Of a DNA stretch of 64,000 nt, positions 51,968-60,925 are shown piece after piece; within the stretch, counting starts at the first letter, position 1; every line of letters begins with the position of its first letter. The translations under genes were made by a program, and so were the position numbers. The stretch lies in contig NZ_SISK01000012.1 in assembly GCF_004310345.1 (NCBI RefSeq), positions 16,935 through 80,934 on the forward strand, given 5' to 3'. The DNA is from Paracoccus subflavus. Lineage in GTDB: Bacteria > Pseudomonadota > Alphaproteobacteria > Rhodobacterales > Rhodobacteraceae. The notes under the pieces were generated by a model that was given only the letters and a program-made list of their open reading frames with translations, was not told where the DNA came from and did not search any database.

Positions 51968-52869
51968 ACCAGACCAGACGCGACTGGCTGTTAAGCGATG
52001 CTCCCCAGACCCGGCGTCAGGCGCGGATGGGCGCGCTGTATCAGGGCTGGCTGACCTTTCGGGGCAACAAGCTGGCGATGCTGGGGCTGATCGTGCTGGT
52101 TTTGCTGATCGGCATCGCAATTCTTGCCCCCTGGCTGGCCCCGCAAAGCCCGTTCACGCAGGATCTGGCCGGGCGGCTGCAACCCCCCTCTGCCGAACAC
52201 TGGCTGGGCACCGACCATCTGGGCCGGGACATCCTGTCGCGGCTGATCCACGGATCGCGCATCACGCTGTTCATTGTGGGCACCGTGGCGCTGATCGCGC
52301 CGGTCATCGGCCTGTTCATCGGCACGGTGGCGGGCTTTGCGGGCGGCTGGGCCGATCAGGTTCTGATGCGGATCACCGACATCTTTCTGGCCTTCCCCAA
52401 GCTGATCCTGGCGCTGGCCTTCGTCGCGGCCCTGGGGCCCAGCATCGGCAATGCGGTCCTGGCCCTGGCGCTGACCGCCTGGCCGCCCTATGCACGCCTG
52501 GCCCGGGCCGAGACGCTGACCATCCGCCATGCCGATTTCATCGCCGCCGCACGCTTGCAGGGGGCCGGGCCGCTGCGGCTGCTCATCAGGCATATCTGGC
52601 CGCTTTGCATCAGTTCGCTGATCGTGCGCGTGGCGCTGGACATGGCCGGGATCATCCTGTCGGCGGCGGGGTTGGGTTTCCTGGGTCTTGGCGCGCAGCC
52701 GCCGATGCCGGAATGGGGGGCAATGATTTCCGACGGACGGACCTATATCCTGGACTTCTGGTGGGTCGCCGCCATGCCGGGGATCGCCATCTTCATCGTC
52801 TCGATGGCTTTCAATCTTCTGGGCGACGGGCTGCGCGACGTGCTGGATCCGAAAGGGTCGGGCCAATGA
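51964..52869 (+). CDS. dipeptide-type ABC transporter permease (DppC-like)
   Basis: A 301-residue permease with six helices. GTDHLGRDILSRLIHGSRIT is the DppC hallmark, and the EAA loop reads DFIAAARLQGAGPLRLLIRH. It pairs with the DppB-like protein. Start and stop both overlap the neighbouring genes by four bases, showing strict coupling. Confidence 0.95.
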   Translation: MNQTRRDWLLSDAPQTRRQARMGALYQGWLTFRGNKLAMLGLIVLVLLIGIAILAPWLAPQSPFTQDLAGRLQPPSAEHWLGTDHLGRDILSRLIHGSRITLFIVGTVALIAPVIGLFIGTVAGFAGGWADQVLMRITDIFLAFPKLILALAFVAALGPSIGNAVLALALTAWPPYARLARAETLTIRHADFIAAARLQGAGPLRLLIRHIWPLCISSLIVRVALDMAGIILSAAGLGFLGLGAQPPMPEWGAMISDGRTYILDFWWVAAMPGIAIFIVSMAFNLLGDGLRDVLDPKGSGQ

Positions 52870-53744
52870 CGCTGCTGTCCGTCCGCAACCTGCGCGTCAC
52901 CTTTCCGACCCGGCAGGGCGAATTCCAGGCCGTGCGCGGCGTCAGCTTCGATCTGGGGCGCGAGCGACTGGGCGTGGTCGGCGAATCCGGGTCCGGCAAG
53001 TCGATGACCGGCCGTGCGATCCTGGGCCTTGTCCGTCCACCCGGCCGCGTTTTCGCCGACCGCCTCGACCTTGACGGCCAGTCGATCCTGAACCTGCCCG
53101 AACGCCGGATGCGCAAGATCAGGGGAAATCGGATCAGCATGGTCATGCAGGATCCGAAATTCAGCCTGAACCCGGTGATGACCATCGGCGACCAGATCGT
53201 CGAGGCTTACCGCCTGCACGCCGGCGGCGCGCGTGCCGCTGCCCGGCAAAAGGCGCTGGACATGCTGGCCGCCGTCCAGATCCGGGACCCCGAACGGGTG
53301 ATGGGCGCCTATCCGCACGAGGTGTCGGGCGGGATGGGCCAGCGGATCATGATCGCGATGATGCTGGCCCCCGACCCCGAGATCCTGATCGCCGACGAAC
53401 CCACCAGCGCGCTGGACGTGTCGGTCCGGACCGAGGTTCTGAACATCATGGACCGCCTGGTCCGCGACCGGGGCATGGGCCTGATCTTCATCAGCCACGA
53501 CCTGAACCTGGTCGCGCAGTTCTGTGACCGTGTGCTGATCATGTATGCGGGCCGCATCGTGGAAACGCTGGCGGCCAGGGATTTGCACAGCGCCCGCCAC
53601 CCCTATACCCAGGGGCTGCTGAACAGCCTGCCGCGTCTGGACGCGCCCCAGGCCCGGCTGCCCGTGCTGGAACGCCAGGAAAGCTGGCGCGACGGCGACA
53701 CGATCGCAGAGAGTCTGGAAACCGAATTCCCGGGAGGCTTGTAA
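52866..53744 (+). CDS. dipeptide-type ABC transporter ATPase (DppD-like)
   Basis: This 292-residue ATPase has Walker A GVVGESGSGKSMTGRAILGL, signature EVSGGMGQRIMIAMML and Walker B LIADEPTSALDVSVRTEVLN. The C-terminal oligopeptide/dipeptide domain is visible in HPYTQGLLNSLPRLD and the following Arg/Pro-rich tail. The Cys-rich iron-sulfur motif found in some DppD proteins is absent. The next ATPase gene begins after it, with an unusual start. Confidence 0.93.
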   Translation: MTLLSVRNLRVTFPTRQGEFQAVRGVSFDLGRERLGVVGESGSGKSMTGRAILGLVRPPGRVFADRLDLDGQSILNLPERRMRKIRGNRISMVMQDPKFSLNPVMTIGDQIVEAYRLHAGGARAAARQKALDMLAAVQIRDPERVMGAYPHEVSGGMGQRIMIAMMLAPDPEILIADEPTSALDVSVRTEVLNIMDRLVRDRGMGLIFISHDLNLVAQFCDRVLIMYAGRIVETLAARDLHSARHPYTQGLLNSLPRLDAPQARLPVLERQESWRDGDTIAESLETEFPGGL

Positions 53745-53745
53745 G

Positions 53746-53799
53746 ATGCAGCGGCTTCCTTGCCCGGATACCCCTTTGCAACGGTTCAGCCCGTGCTGA
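53746..53799 (+). other. possible 17-codon leader ORF overlapping the DppF start
   Basis: An ATG eight bases after GGAGG opens a frame of 17 codons that ends TGC TGA. Its stop overlaps the GTG start proposed for the DppF-like gene (53793). It has the best ribosome binding site in this junction, while the DppF frame has none. It may couple translation or mark a small frameshift. Confidence 0.35.
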
Positions 53800-54545
53800 A
53801 GGTCGAGAATCTGAACGTCTGGTTCGGCCACGCACCCGACCGTGTGGATGCCGTCAAACAGGCCAGCTTCCACGTGGCCGAAGGCGAAAGCTTCGGCCTT
53901 GTCGGCGAATCCGGGTCGGGCAAATCCACCATCCTGCGCGCCATCGCCGGCCTGATCGACACCTGGTCCGGCCGGATCGAGGTCGCAGGCCGGCCGCTGA
54001 ACGCCCGTCGCCGCGATCTGGCCTTCTACAAGACCGTGCAGATGGTCTTTCAGGATCCGTATGCCAGCCTGCATCCGCGCCATTCCGTCGATGCGGTGCT
54101 GTCGGAAACCCTGCGCCTGCAAGGCATGGACGACATCGACCGCCGCATCGCCCGCCTGCTGGACGACGTGGGCCTGGGCCGCGGCTTTCGCTTTCGCTAT
54201 CCGCACCAGCTTTCGGGCGGGCAGCGCCAGCGCGTCGCCATCGCCCGCGCCCTGGCGGCGGAACCGCGTCTGCTGCTGCTGGACGAACCCACAAGCGCGC
54301 TGGATGTGAGCGTGCAGGCGGAAATCCTGAACCTGCTGTCCGACCTGCGTGCCGAACACGGGCTGACCTATGTGATGGTCAGCCACGACCTGGCCGTTGT
54401 GGGCCATATGTGCGACCGGCTGGCCGTCATGCAGGGTGGCAGCATTGTCGAGACCATGAACGTGGATGCCCTGCGGCAAGGAACCGCGTCTCAGGACTAT
54501 ACCCGCCAGTTGATCGCCGCGTCCCGTGGCTATGCCCGCGCATGA
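53793..54545 (+). CDS. dipeptide-type ABC transporter ATPase (DppF-like)
   Basis: A 250-residue ATPase that joins the DppD-like partner. Walker A is LVGESGSGKSTILRAIAGL, signature LSGGQRQRVAIARALA, Walker B LLLLDEPTSALDVSVQAEIL and the H-loop region MVSHDLAVVGHMCDRLAVMQ. It is shorter than usual at the C-terminus: no oligopeptide C-terminal zinc-like domain after QDYTRQLIAASRGYARA. No ATG start exists in this frame; GTG at 53793 or TTG at 53760 are the choices. GTG fits the usual distance to the first strand (LKVENLNVWFG). Confidence 0.88.
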   Translation: MLKVENLNVWFGHAPDRVDAVKQASFHVAEGESFGLVGESGSGKSTILRAIAGLIDTWSGRIEVAGRPLNARRRDLAFYKTVQMVFQDPYASLHPRHSVDAVLSETLRLQGMDDIDRRIARLLDDVGLGRGFRFRYPHQLSGGQRQRVAIARALAAEPRLLLLDEPTSALDVSVQAEILNLLSDLRAEHGLTYVMVSHDLAVVGHMCDRLAVMQGGSIVETMNVDALRQGTASQDYTRQLIAASRGYARA

Positions 54546-54612
54546 CCGGCCCGGGTCTTGCGCCGCTGCGCGTGATCGCTAACGTGCGCGCGGCAGGACG
54601 AAAGGAATCTTC

Positions 54613-55671
54613 ATGAAGCGCGTGACCCTGGGCGGCGGCAATGTCGAAGTCAGCGAGATTTGCCTTGGCACCATGAACTTCGGCAACCAGACGGCAGAAC
54701 CCGAGGGTCATGCGCAGATGGACCGTGCGCTGGAAGCCGGCATCACCTTTCTGGATACGGCGGAAATGTATCCCGTGAACCCGGTCCGGCGGGAAACCAT
54801 CGGCCTGACCGAAACCGTCATCGGCAACTGGCTGGCGCGCACCGGCCATCGCGACCGGGTGGAGATCGCCACCAAGATCACCGGCCCCAGCCAGATGGTC
54901 CGCGACGGCAAACCCTATGACGGCGCCATCGTCGCGCAGGCCATCGACGGATCGCTGCGGCGCCTGCAGACCGACCGCATCGACCTGTATCAATTGCACT
55001 GGCCGGTGCGCGGAAGCTATGCGTTCCGGCAGAACTGGACCTATGACCCGTCCAGACAGTCCAAACAGCAGACGCTGGACCACATGGCTGACGTGCTGGA
55101 TGCCCTGGCTGCTGCGCAGCGGGCGGGCAAGATCCGCGCGGTGGGTCTGTCAAACGAATCCGCCTGGGGCCTGGCCCAGTGGTGCGCGGTGGGGGATCGC
55201 ATGGATGCCCCGCGCATGGCGGCGATCCAGAACGAATATTCGCTGCTTTATCGTCTTTACGACACCGATCTGGCCGAGGTGGCGGTGAACGAGGATGTGA
55301 CGCTGCTCTCGTATTCTCCGCTGGCTGCCGGGCTGCTGTCGGGCAAGTATTCCGGCGGCGCCACGCCCGAAGGCAGCCGCGCCGCCGTGGACAAGGCCCA
55401 CGGGGGCCTGGGCACCCTGGGCGGACGCAAGACGCCCCAGGGGTTGGCCGCGACCGAGGCTTATGTCGCGCTGGCGGACGATCATGGCTGGGACATCATC
55501 CATATGGCGATCGCCTGGCAGTTGACGCGGCCCTTCAAGGTGGTCCCGATCATCGGCGCGACGACCCTGGATCAGCTCGACCACCTGATCGCAGGGCTGG
55601 GCAAGCCCTTGCCCGACGATCTGCGCAAGGCCATCGACCGGCTGCACAAGCAGTATCCGATGCCCTATTGA
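54613..55671 (+). CDS. aldo/keto reductase (Tas-like)
   Basis: A 352-residue NADPH oxidoreductase with an (alpha/beta)8 barrel. Active-site residues are Asp and Tyr in FLDTAEMYPVNP, Lys in VEIATKITGP and His in YQLHWPVRGS. The cofactor region is VPIIGATTLDQLDHLI near the C-terminus. The long loop with AEMYPVNP and VRRETIGLTETVIG is typical of Tas. It reduces aldehydes or ketones; the substrate is unknown. AAAGGA precedes the ATG. It stands alone between the ABC operon and the chaperone genes. Confidence 0.92.
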   Translation: MKRVTLGGGNVEVSEICLGTMNFGNQTAEPEGHAQMDRALEAGITFLDTAEMYPVNPVRRETIGLTETVIGNWLARTGHRDRVEIATKITGPSQMVRDGKPYDGAIVAQAIDGSLRRLQTDRIDLYQLHWPVRGSYAFRQNWTYDPSRQSKQQTLDHMADVLDALAAAQRAGKIRAVGLSNESAWGLAQWCAVGDRMDAPRMAAIQNEYSLLYRLYDTDLAEVAVNEDVTLLSYSPLAAGLLSGKYSGGATPEGSRAAVDKAHGGLGTLGGRKTPQGLAATEAYVALADDHGWDIIHMAIAWQLTRPFKVVPIIGATTLDQLDHLIAGLGKPLPDDLRKAIDRLHKQYPMPY

Positions 55672-55727
55672 TCGCGTCCACGTCTTGCCTATCTTGTTGA
55701 TCCGTAAGCATTGCACAGGAAGCGATC

Positions 55728-56663
55728 ATGGCGGGCGATCCTTATGAAGCCTTGGGACTGACGAAATCGGCCAGCGATGCCGAAATCAAGAAGGCCTATC
55801 GCCGGATCGCCAAGGCGGATCACCCCGACCTGAACCCCGATCCGGCAGCGATGGCGCGTTTCAAGGCGGCCTCGGCGGCCTACGACCTGCTGAAAGACCC
55901 CGAACAACGCCGCCGCTTCGACGCCGGCGAGATCGACGCCCAGGGCCAGGAACGCCCGCAGCGCCGCCCCTGGCGCGACCATGCCGAGGCGGCGGGCAAC
56001 CCTTATGCCCGCAGCTACGGCTTCGACGCCGATCCCGACCTGTCGGACGTATTCTCGGACCTGTTCGGGCGGCGGGCAGGGGGCTTTGCCGGCTTCGGTC
56101 ACGGGGCGGGGCGCGACGATCCGCGCGAATTCCATGTCCGTGGCCAGGACTATCGGTTCTCGCTCGAAATCGATTTCCTGACGGCCGCAAGGGGTGGAAA
56201 GACCCGCATCACCCTGCCCGAGGGCGGCGATCTGGAAGTGTCGATCCCCAAGGGCGTCCGCGACGGCCAGACCATCCGGCTGAAAGGCAAGGGCGGTCCC
56301 GGTCTAGGGCAGGGGGGACCGGGCGACGCCTATCTGACCATCAGCGTCGCCCCCCATCCCCATTTCCGGCGCGAGGGCGACGACATCCTGCTGACCCTGC
56401 CCGTCACCATCGACGAGGCGGCCCTGGGCGGCAAGGTCGCGGCGCCGACCATCGACGGCCCGGTCAATGTGTCGATCCCCAGGGGCGCCACTACCGGCAC
56501 CCGTCTGCGCCTGAAGGGCCGGGGCGTCAACGGGGGGGACCAGCACATCGAGCTCAAGGTCGTGATGCCGCCGCGCGTGGACGGCGATCTGGCCCGTTTT
56601 CTGGAAGCATGGCGCAAGGATCACCCCTATGACCCGCGCGCCGGACTGAACGCGGAGGCATGA
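55728..56663 (+). CDS. DnaJ-class co-chaperone (CbpA-type)
   Basis: A 311-residue protein with an N-terminal J-domain (about 3-70): DPYEALGLTKSASDAEIKKA, the HPD in KADHPDLNPDP, and the final helix region. A Gly/Phe linker follows (about 105-125, FGRRAGGFAGFGHGAG). The C-terminal peptide-binding domains are GKTRITLPEGGDLEVSIPKG and the GGKVAAPTIDGPVNVSIPRG part. No zinc fingers are present, so it is CbpA rather than DnaJ. It stimulates DnaK. The next gene is its modulator CbpM. Confidence 0.93.
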   Translation: MAGDPYEALGLTKSASDAEIKKAYRRIAKADHPDLNPDPAAMARFKAASAAYDLLKDPEQRRRFDAGEIDAQGQERPQRRPWRDHAEAAGNPYARSYGFDADPDLSDVFSDLFGRRAGGFAGFGHGAGRDDPREFHVRGQDYRFSLEIDFLTAARGGKTRITLPEGGDLEVSIPKGVRDGQTIRLKGKGGPGLGQGGPGDAYLTISVAPHPHFRREGDDILLTLPVTIDEAALGGKVAAPTIDGPVNVSIPRGATTGTRLRLKGRGVNGGDQHIELKVVMPPRVDGDLARFLEAWRKDHPYDPRAGLNAEA

Positions 56664-56667
56664 CGCG

Positions 56668-57015
56668 ATGGCCCGTCATTATTCCGAAACCGAAGTGGTG
56701 GCGATCCTCGAGGGTCTGGACCCGGCGCGCCTGCGCTTTTTCGTCAAGTCCCATGTGGTCACGCCCCTGGTGACGCCCCATGGCCATGCCTTCACCGAAA
56801 CCGACGTGGCACGGCTGCAACTGCTGTGCGACCTGTCCGAGTTCTATGACCTGCCCGAGGATGCCCTGTGCATGGTCATGTCGCTGATCGACCAGTTGAA
56901 CACGGCGCGCGGCGACATGCGCGCTCTGATCCAGGCGCTGGCCTCTGAACCGGCCGAAGTGCGGGGCCGTATCATGGCCCACGTCCATGGCATCAGGACG
57001 ATCCGGGGGGACTGA
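56668..57015 (+). CDS. chaperone modulator CbpM-like protein
   Basis: A 115-residue MerR-like helix-turn-helix/coiled-coil protein. It reads HYSETEVVAILEGLDPARLR at the N-terminus and FTETDVARLQLLCDLSEFYD in the middle. CbpM binds the J-domain of CbpA and limits its action on DnaK. Placement directly after the CbpA-type gene, with a 4-base gap, supports this. It is short of other domains. Confidence 0.87.
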   Translation: MARHYSETEVVAILEGLDPARLRFFVKSHVVTPLVTPHGHAFTETDVARLQLLCDLSEFYDLPEDALCMVMSLIDQLNTARGDMRALIQALASEPAEVRGRIMAHVHGIRTIRGD

Positions 57016-57093
57016 GGGTTTTCAAGCCGATGGCATGACTGTTCCACGGTCCTGCAGATTGTGCAACGCTGCGCGCCGCGCTAAGGCGACGTC

Positions 57094-58464
57094 ATGTCCC
57101 GTTTCCTGCCCCATGTCCTTGCCACGCTGTCGCTGGGCCTGCCGCTGATCGGCAGCCATCTGGCGCGCATGGCCATCGGCGTGGCCGACACGGTGATGAT
57201 CGGCTGGTACGGGGTGGAAACGCTGGCCGGGCTGGTCATTGCAACCTCGTTCTTTCATATCCTGTTCTTTCTGGGCATGGGCTTTGGAACCGGCGTGCTG
57301 GGCCTGATCGCCACCGCCATCGCGCGCGGCGACGAAACCGACGTGCGCCGGTCCGCCCGGATGGCGCTGTGGCTGTCGCTGGGCTTCGGGCTGGCGGTCA
57401 TGCCGGCCATGTGGTTTTCCGACCCGATCCTGCGCGGCCTGGGCCAGACGCCGGCGGTGGCGGCCCATGCCCAGGATTACCTGCGCATCGCGGGATGGGG
57501 CCTGCCGGTGGTGCTGGCCCAACTGACGTTGAACTCCTACCTGGCTGCGATGGAACGCACGCAGGTCGTGATGTGGGTCACGCTGGCAGGTCTGCCGCTG
57601 AACGTGGCGCTGAACTGGGTGCTGATCTTCGGCAATCTGGGTGCCCCCGAACTGGGCGTGCAGGGCGCGGCCATCGCCAGCCTGACGGTGCAGGCCGTCC
57701 AGCTTGTCCTGCTGACAGGTTATGCCCACTGGCTGCCTGCAACGCGCAAGCATCGTCTTTTCCAGCGGTTCTGGAAGGCGGACCCTCAGGCACTGCGGCA
57801 GGTGTTCCGGCTGGGCTGGCCCATCGGGCTGACCATGGTGGCCGAGGGCGGGCTGTTTGTCGGATCGAACGTCATGATGGGCTGGATCGGCACGCAGGAA
57901 CTGGCCGCCCATGGGATCGCGCTGCAGATCACCGCGATCACCTTCATGGTGCATCTTGGCCTGTCGAATGCGGCGACCGTGCGGGTGGCCCAGGCCAAGG
58001 GCCGGGGAGATGCCGCGGGCATGGGCGATGCGGCGCTGACGGTGATCGGCCTGTCGCTGGGCTTCGGCGCGCTGGCCATCGCTGTCTATCTGCTGTTCGG
58101 CCCGCAGTTGATCGGGCTGTACCTGGACTCCGCCCAACCGGGCGGTACGGCCATCGTGACCCTGGGGGCGGGGCTGCTGGTCTATGCCGCGCTGTTCCAG
58201 TTGACCGATGCCTTTCAGGTGATCGCGCTGGGATTCCTGCGGGGCGTCCACGACACGCGCGTGCCCATGTGGATCGCGGGCTTCAGCTATTGGGTGGTGG
58301 GAATTCCCGTGGCCTGGGGCCTGGCCTTTCCGGGCGGCCTGGGTCCGGCCGGGCTGTGGCTGGGGCTGTGCGTCGGGCTGGCCTTCGCATCGGCGCTGCT
58401 GATGGCACGGTTCTGGCGCGGCCATGCGCGCAGGGTCTGGACCCGTCCCGCGCTGGCGGTCTAA
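57094..58464 (+). CDS. MATE family multidrug efflux transporter
   Basis: A 456-residue protein with 12 helices in two similar halves. The N-terminal half has LGLPLIGSHLARMAIGVADT and GFGTGVLGLIATAIARGDE, and the centre and C-terminal half GWPIGLTMVAEGGLFVGSNV and ALGFLRGVHDTRVPMWIAG. These place it in the NorM branch, which uses Na+ or H+ to export cationic compounds. The next gene (Lrp-like) starts 29 bases after. Confidence 0.94.
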   Translation: MSRFLPHVLATLSLGLPLIGSHLARMAIGVADTVMIGWYGVETLAGLVIATSFFHILFFLGMGFGTGVLGLIATAIARGDETDVRRSARMALWLSLGFGLAVMPAMWFSDPILRGLGQTPAVAAHAQDYLRIAGWGLPVVLAQLTLNSYLAAMERTQVVMWVTLAGLPLNVALNWVLIFGNLGAPELGVQGAAIASLTVQAVQLVLLTGYAHWLPATRKHRLFQRFWKADPQALRQVFRLGWPIGLTMVAEGGLFVGSNVMMGWIGTQELAAHGIALQITAITFMVHLGLSNAATVRVAQAKGRGDAAGMGDAALTVIGLSLGFGALAIAVYLLFGPQLIGLYLDSAQPGGTAIVTLGAGLLVYAALFQLTDAFQVIALGFLRGVHDTRVPMWIAGFSYWVVGIPVAWGLAFPGGLGPAGLWLGLCVGLAFASALLMARFWRGHARRVWTRPALAV

Positions 58465-58493
58465 CCTGCGCGCGACTGCAACCGGAGGCCACC

Positions 58494-58730
58494 ATGCGAC
58501 CCGTCTTTGTCCAGTTCCGCTGCGAGCCCGGCAAGACCTATCAGGTCGCCGAGGCCATCTATGACCGCGAGGTGGTGAGCGAGCTTTATTCCACCTCGGG
58601 CGATTACGACCTGATCGCCAAGGTCTATATCCCCGAAGATCAGGATGTCGGCCGCTTCCTGTCCGAACGGCTGTTCGACATCCCCCATATCAGCCGCACC
58701 CTGACCACCATGACATTCCGCGCCTTCTGA
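58494..58730 (+). CDS. Lrp/AsnC ligand-binding domain protein, stand-alone
   Basis: A 78-residue protein that contains only the RAM/ligand-binding domain of Lrp/AsnC proteins (VFVQFRCEPGKTYQVAEAIY, SELYSTSGDYDLIAKVYIPE). The helix-turn-helix is absent, so it cannot bind DNA alone and may sense an amino acid or regulate a partner. GGAGG lies at ideal distance from the ATG. Its TGA overlaps the ATG of the HisC-like gene (TGATG), indicating a functional link with the aminotransferase. Confidence 0.9.
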   Translation: MRPVFVQFRCEPGKTYQVAEAIYDREVVSELYSTSGDYDLIAKVYIPEDQDVGRFLSERLFDIPHISRTLTTMTFRAF

Positions 58731-59860
58731 TGATCCGCCTTGCCCCGATCGCCGCAAACCTGCCCGCGACCGTGCCCTTTGTCGGGCCGGAAACGCTGGA
58801 ACGCCAGGCGGGCCGCCCCTTTGCCGCGCGGCTGGGCGCCAACGAAAACGGCTTCGGTCCCAGCCCCCGCGCGGTGGCCGCGATGCAGGCGGCAGCGGGC
58901 GAGGTCTGGAAATACGGCGACCCGACCAGCCATGACCTGACCCATGTCCTTGCCGCGCATCACGGCGTCCGGCCCGAAAACATCGTTGTGGGCGAGGGGA
59001 TCGACGGTCTGCTGGGGCTGCTGGTGCGGCTTCTGATCGCACCGGGGGACGCGGTCGTCACATCGGACGGGGCCTATCCGACCTTCAACTTCCACGTCAC
59101 CGGCTTTGGCGGAGTGCTGCACAAGGTGGCCTATCGCGACGATGCCGAAGACCCGCAGGCGCTGCTGGACCGTGCCCGGCAGGTGGGCGCCCGGCTGGTC
59201 TATCTGGCCAATCCGGACAACCCGATGGGAAGCTGGCACGACGGTCATGCGATCGAGGAAATGCTGGACGGCCTTGCCGAAGGCGCGCTGCTGGTTCTGG
59301 ATGAGGCCTATGCCGAATTCGCCCCCGCCGGCACCATCCCGTCCATCGCCCCCGACGATCCGCGCGTCATTCGGATGCGCACCTTTTCCAAGGCCTATGG
59401 AATGGCTGGCGCGCGGATCGGCTATGCCATCGGCCATCCCGGCCTGATCGCGGCGTTCGATCGGGTGCGCAACCATTTCGGCGTGAACCGCATCGGCCAG
59501 GCCGGCGTCCTTGCCGCCCTGACGGATGGGGACTGGCTGGCCCGGACCGTGGCGCGGGTCGCCGCCGCCCGCGACCGCATCGGGGCCATTGCCGCCGACA
59601 ACGGCATGGCCGCGCTGCCCTCGGCCACCAACTTCGTCGCCCTTGATACCGGACGCGACGGTGCCTTTGCCCGCCGCCTGGTCGATGCCCTGGCAGCGGA
59701 CGGCGTATTCATCCGGATGCCCGGCGTGGCGCCGTTGAACCGTTGCATCCGCATCAGTTGCGCCCCCGATGCGGAACTGGACCTGCTGGCGGCTGCCCTG
59801 CCGTCGGCGCTCCGGTCGATTGGGGATCGGGACGAGCCAGCGGCCGACGCCCGCCTATGA
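58730..59860 (+). CDS. HisC-like PLP-dependent aminotransferase
   Basis: A 376-residue class I/II aminotransferase. The Schiff-base Lys is in MRTFSKAYGMAGARIGYAIG (about residue 222). ANENGFGPSPRAVAAM, EGIDGLLGLLVRLLIAPGD and LVYLANPDNPMGSW are the histidinol-phosphate aminotransferase landmarks. It may serve histidine or aromatic amino acid synthesis. No his genes are nearby. Many Rhodobacterales carry such an additional HisC-like copy. It is coupled to the Lrp-like protein. Confidence 0.88.
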   Translation: MIRLAPIAANLPATVPFVGPETLERQAGRPFAARLGANENGFGPSPRAVAAMQAAAGEVWKYGDPTSHDLTHVLAAHHGVRPENIVVGEGIDGLLGLLVRLLIAPGDAVVTSDGAYPTFNFHVTGFGGVLHKVAYRDDAEDPQALLDRARQVGARLVYLANPDNPMGSWHDGHAIEEMLDGLAEGALLVLDEAYAEFAPAGTIPSIAPDDPRVIRMRTFSKAYGMAGARIGYAIGHPGLIAAFDRVRNHFGVNRIGQAGVLAALTDGDWLARTVARVAAARDRIGAIAADNGMAALPSATNFVALDTGRDGAFARRLVDALAADGVFIRMPGVAPLNRCIRISCAPDAELDLLAAALPSALRSIGDRDEPAADARL

Positions 59861-59901
59861 GAGCGCCGCAGGCTGCGCACCGCGACATCCGCACAGGACG
59901 G

Positions 59902-59929
59902 TTGACAAGACCCTGCCCTGCCACATGAT
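59902..59929 (+). promoter_or_regulatory. candidate promoter for the secreted coiled-coil gene
   Basis: A perfect TTGACA (59902-59907), a 16-base spacer and CATGAT (59924-59929, four of six consensus). Transcription would start near 59937. This excludes the ATG at 59925 as a start codon and supports the GTG at 59955. Confidence 0.45.
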
Positions 59930-59954
59930 TGACCATGTTGAAAGGGTTCATGTC

Positions 59955-60899
59955 GTGCGCATCGGGTATCGGATTTTTCTGGCCGGACTGGCTGTCGCCT
60001 GTTTGTCATCGGGCAGGGCCGGCGCGCAGGCCCCGGACGACGACCTGTCGCGGCAGGCGCATTCGCTGCGCCAGATCATCTCCACCATGGAGGCCGAGGC
60101 CGCCGAACTGGAACCCCGACTTGCCGCAGCCCGCCAACAGTTGACCGACCTGAACGGCAAGATCGAACAGGCGACGGCACAAATGGATGCGGTCAGTCGC
60201 GACCTGGCCGAGGGAAAGGCCGCCGAGGCGGAGATGCGGGCGGCCATCACCCAGGCGACCGAGGAACGGAACCGTCAGCAGGCCGATCTTGAGACCGCCC
60301 GGCGGGAAATGGCCGATGCGCAGGCCCGCACCGAATCCGCCCGCGCGGCGCTGGCCCAGATAACGGGGGACCGGGACCGGCGTCAGGCCGAACTGGACGC
60401 TGCCGCAAAAGAGCTGGACGATCTGGAGAGCCGGACCCAGGCCGCCCGCGCCGCGCTGGCCGAGATCACGCAACGCCACGAGGCCATGCAGGCCGATCTG
60501 GTGCGATCGCAGGATCTTGCGGCGCAGATCGCCGAACAAGAGAACCGGTCGCGCGACCTGGCCGACGCGGTGCGCCGGTTGACGGCGGAACTGACGGCCC
60601 TGACGCGGGTCCGCGATGCGGCGCTGGCAGAGGCGCAGCCGCCTTCGCCGCAGCCGGCCGGAACCGAGGCCGAGCCGGATGCCGCCGCTTCTCCGGCCGG
60701 CTTGCAGGCGCGCGATTCCCGCCAGGTCGATGCCGCACTGGCCGCCGCCCCGGCCCTGCCGCAGGGCGGTGACCGGCGTGGCCAACTGCGCACCCTGCTG
60801 GTCGAGGGGCATTGCGTCACCGATGCGCTGGCACAGGTCCAGAATCCGATCAACCGCCAGACGCTGCTGGTTCTTGTGGGGCGGCTGGGGGGATGCTGA
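59955..60899 (+). CDS. secreted long coiled-coil protein
   Basis: A 314-residue exported protein. The signal peptide is MRIGYRIFLAGLAVACLSSG followed by an AQA cleavage site. The mature part is one long heptad-patterned coiled coil (about residues 30-220) rich in Ala, Glu, Gln and Arg, as in RRQAELDAAAKELDDLESRT. A Pro/Ala-rich linker and a small C-terminal region with LRTLLVEGHCVTDALAQVQN and a terminal Cys follow. The layout resembles EnvC/NlpI-type periplasmic helpers without a peptidase domain. GTG at 59955 follows AAAGGG. The TAXI gene begins 27 bases after its stop. Confidence 0.72.
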   Translation: MRIGYRIFLAGLAVACLSSGRAGAQAPDDDLSRQAHSLRQIISTMEAEAAELEPRLAAARQQLTDLNGKIEQATAQMDAVSRDLAEGKAAEAEMRAAITQATEERNRQQADLETARREMADAQARTESARAALAQITGDRDRRQAELDAAAKELDDLESRTQAARAALAEITQRHEAMQADLVRSQDLAAQIAEQENRSRDLADAVRRLTAELTALTRVRDAALAEAQPPSPQPAGTEAEPDAAASPAGLQARDSRQVDAALAAAPALPQGGDRRGQLRTLLVEGHCVTDALAQVQNPINRQTLLVLVGRLGGC

Positions 60900-60925
60900 C
60901 ATCCATCACGAAAAGGGACAGGACC

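Noticed and set aside
48308..52120. Very long open frame on the minus strand (over 1200 codons)
   Set aside because: It lies opposite cyoD, SURF1 and the peptide ABC genes and has low-complexity Arg/Gly/Asp/His content. It is an effect of GC-rich codon bias in the real genes.
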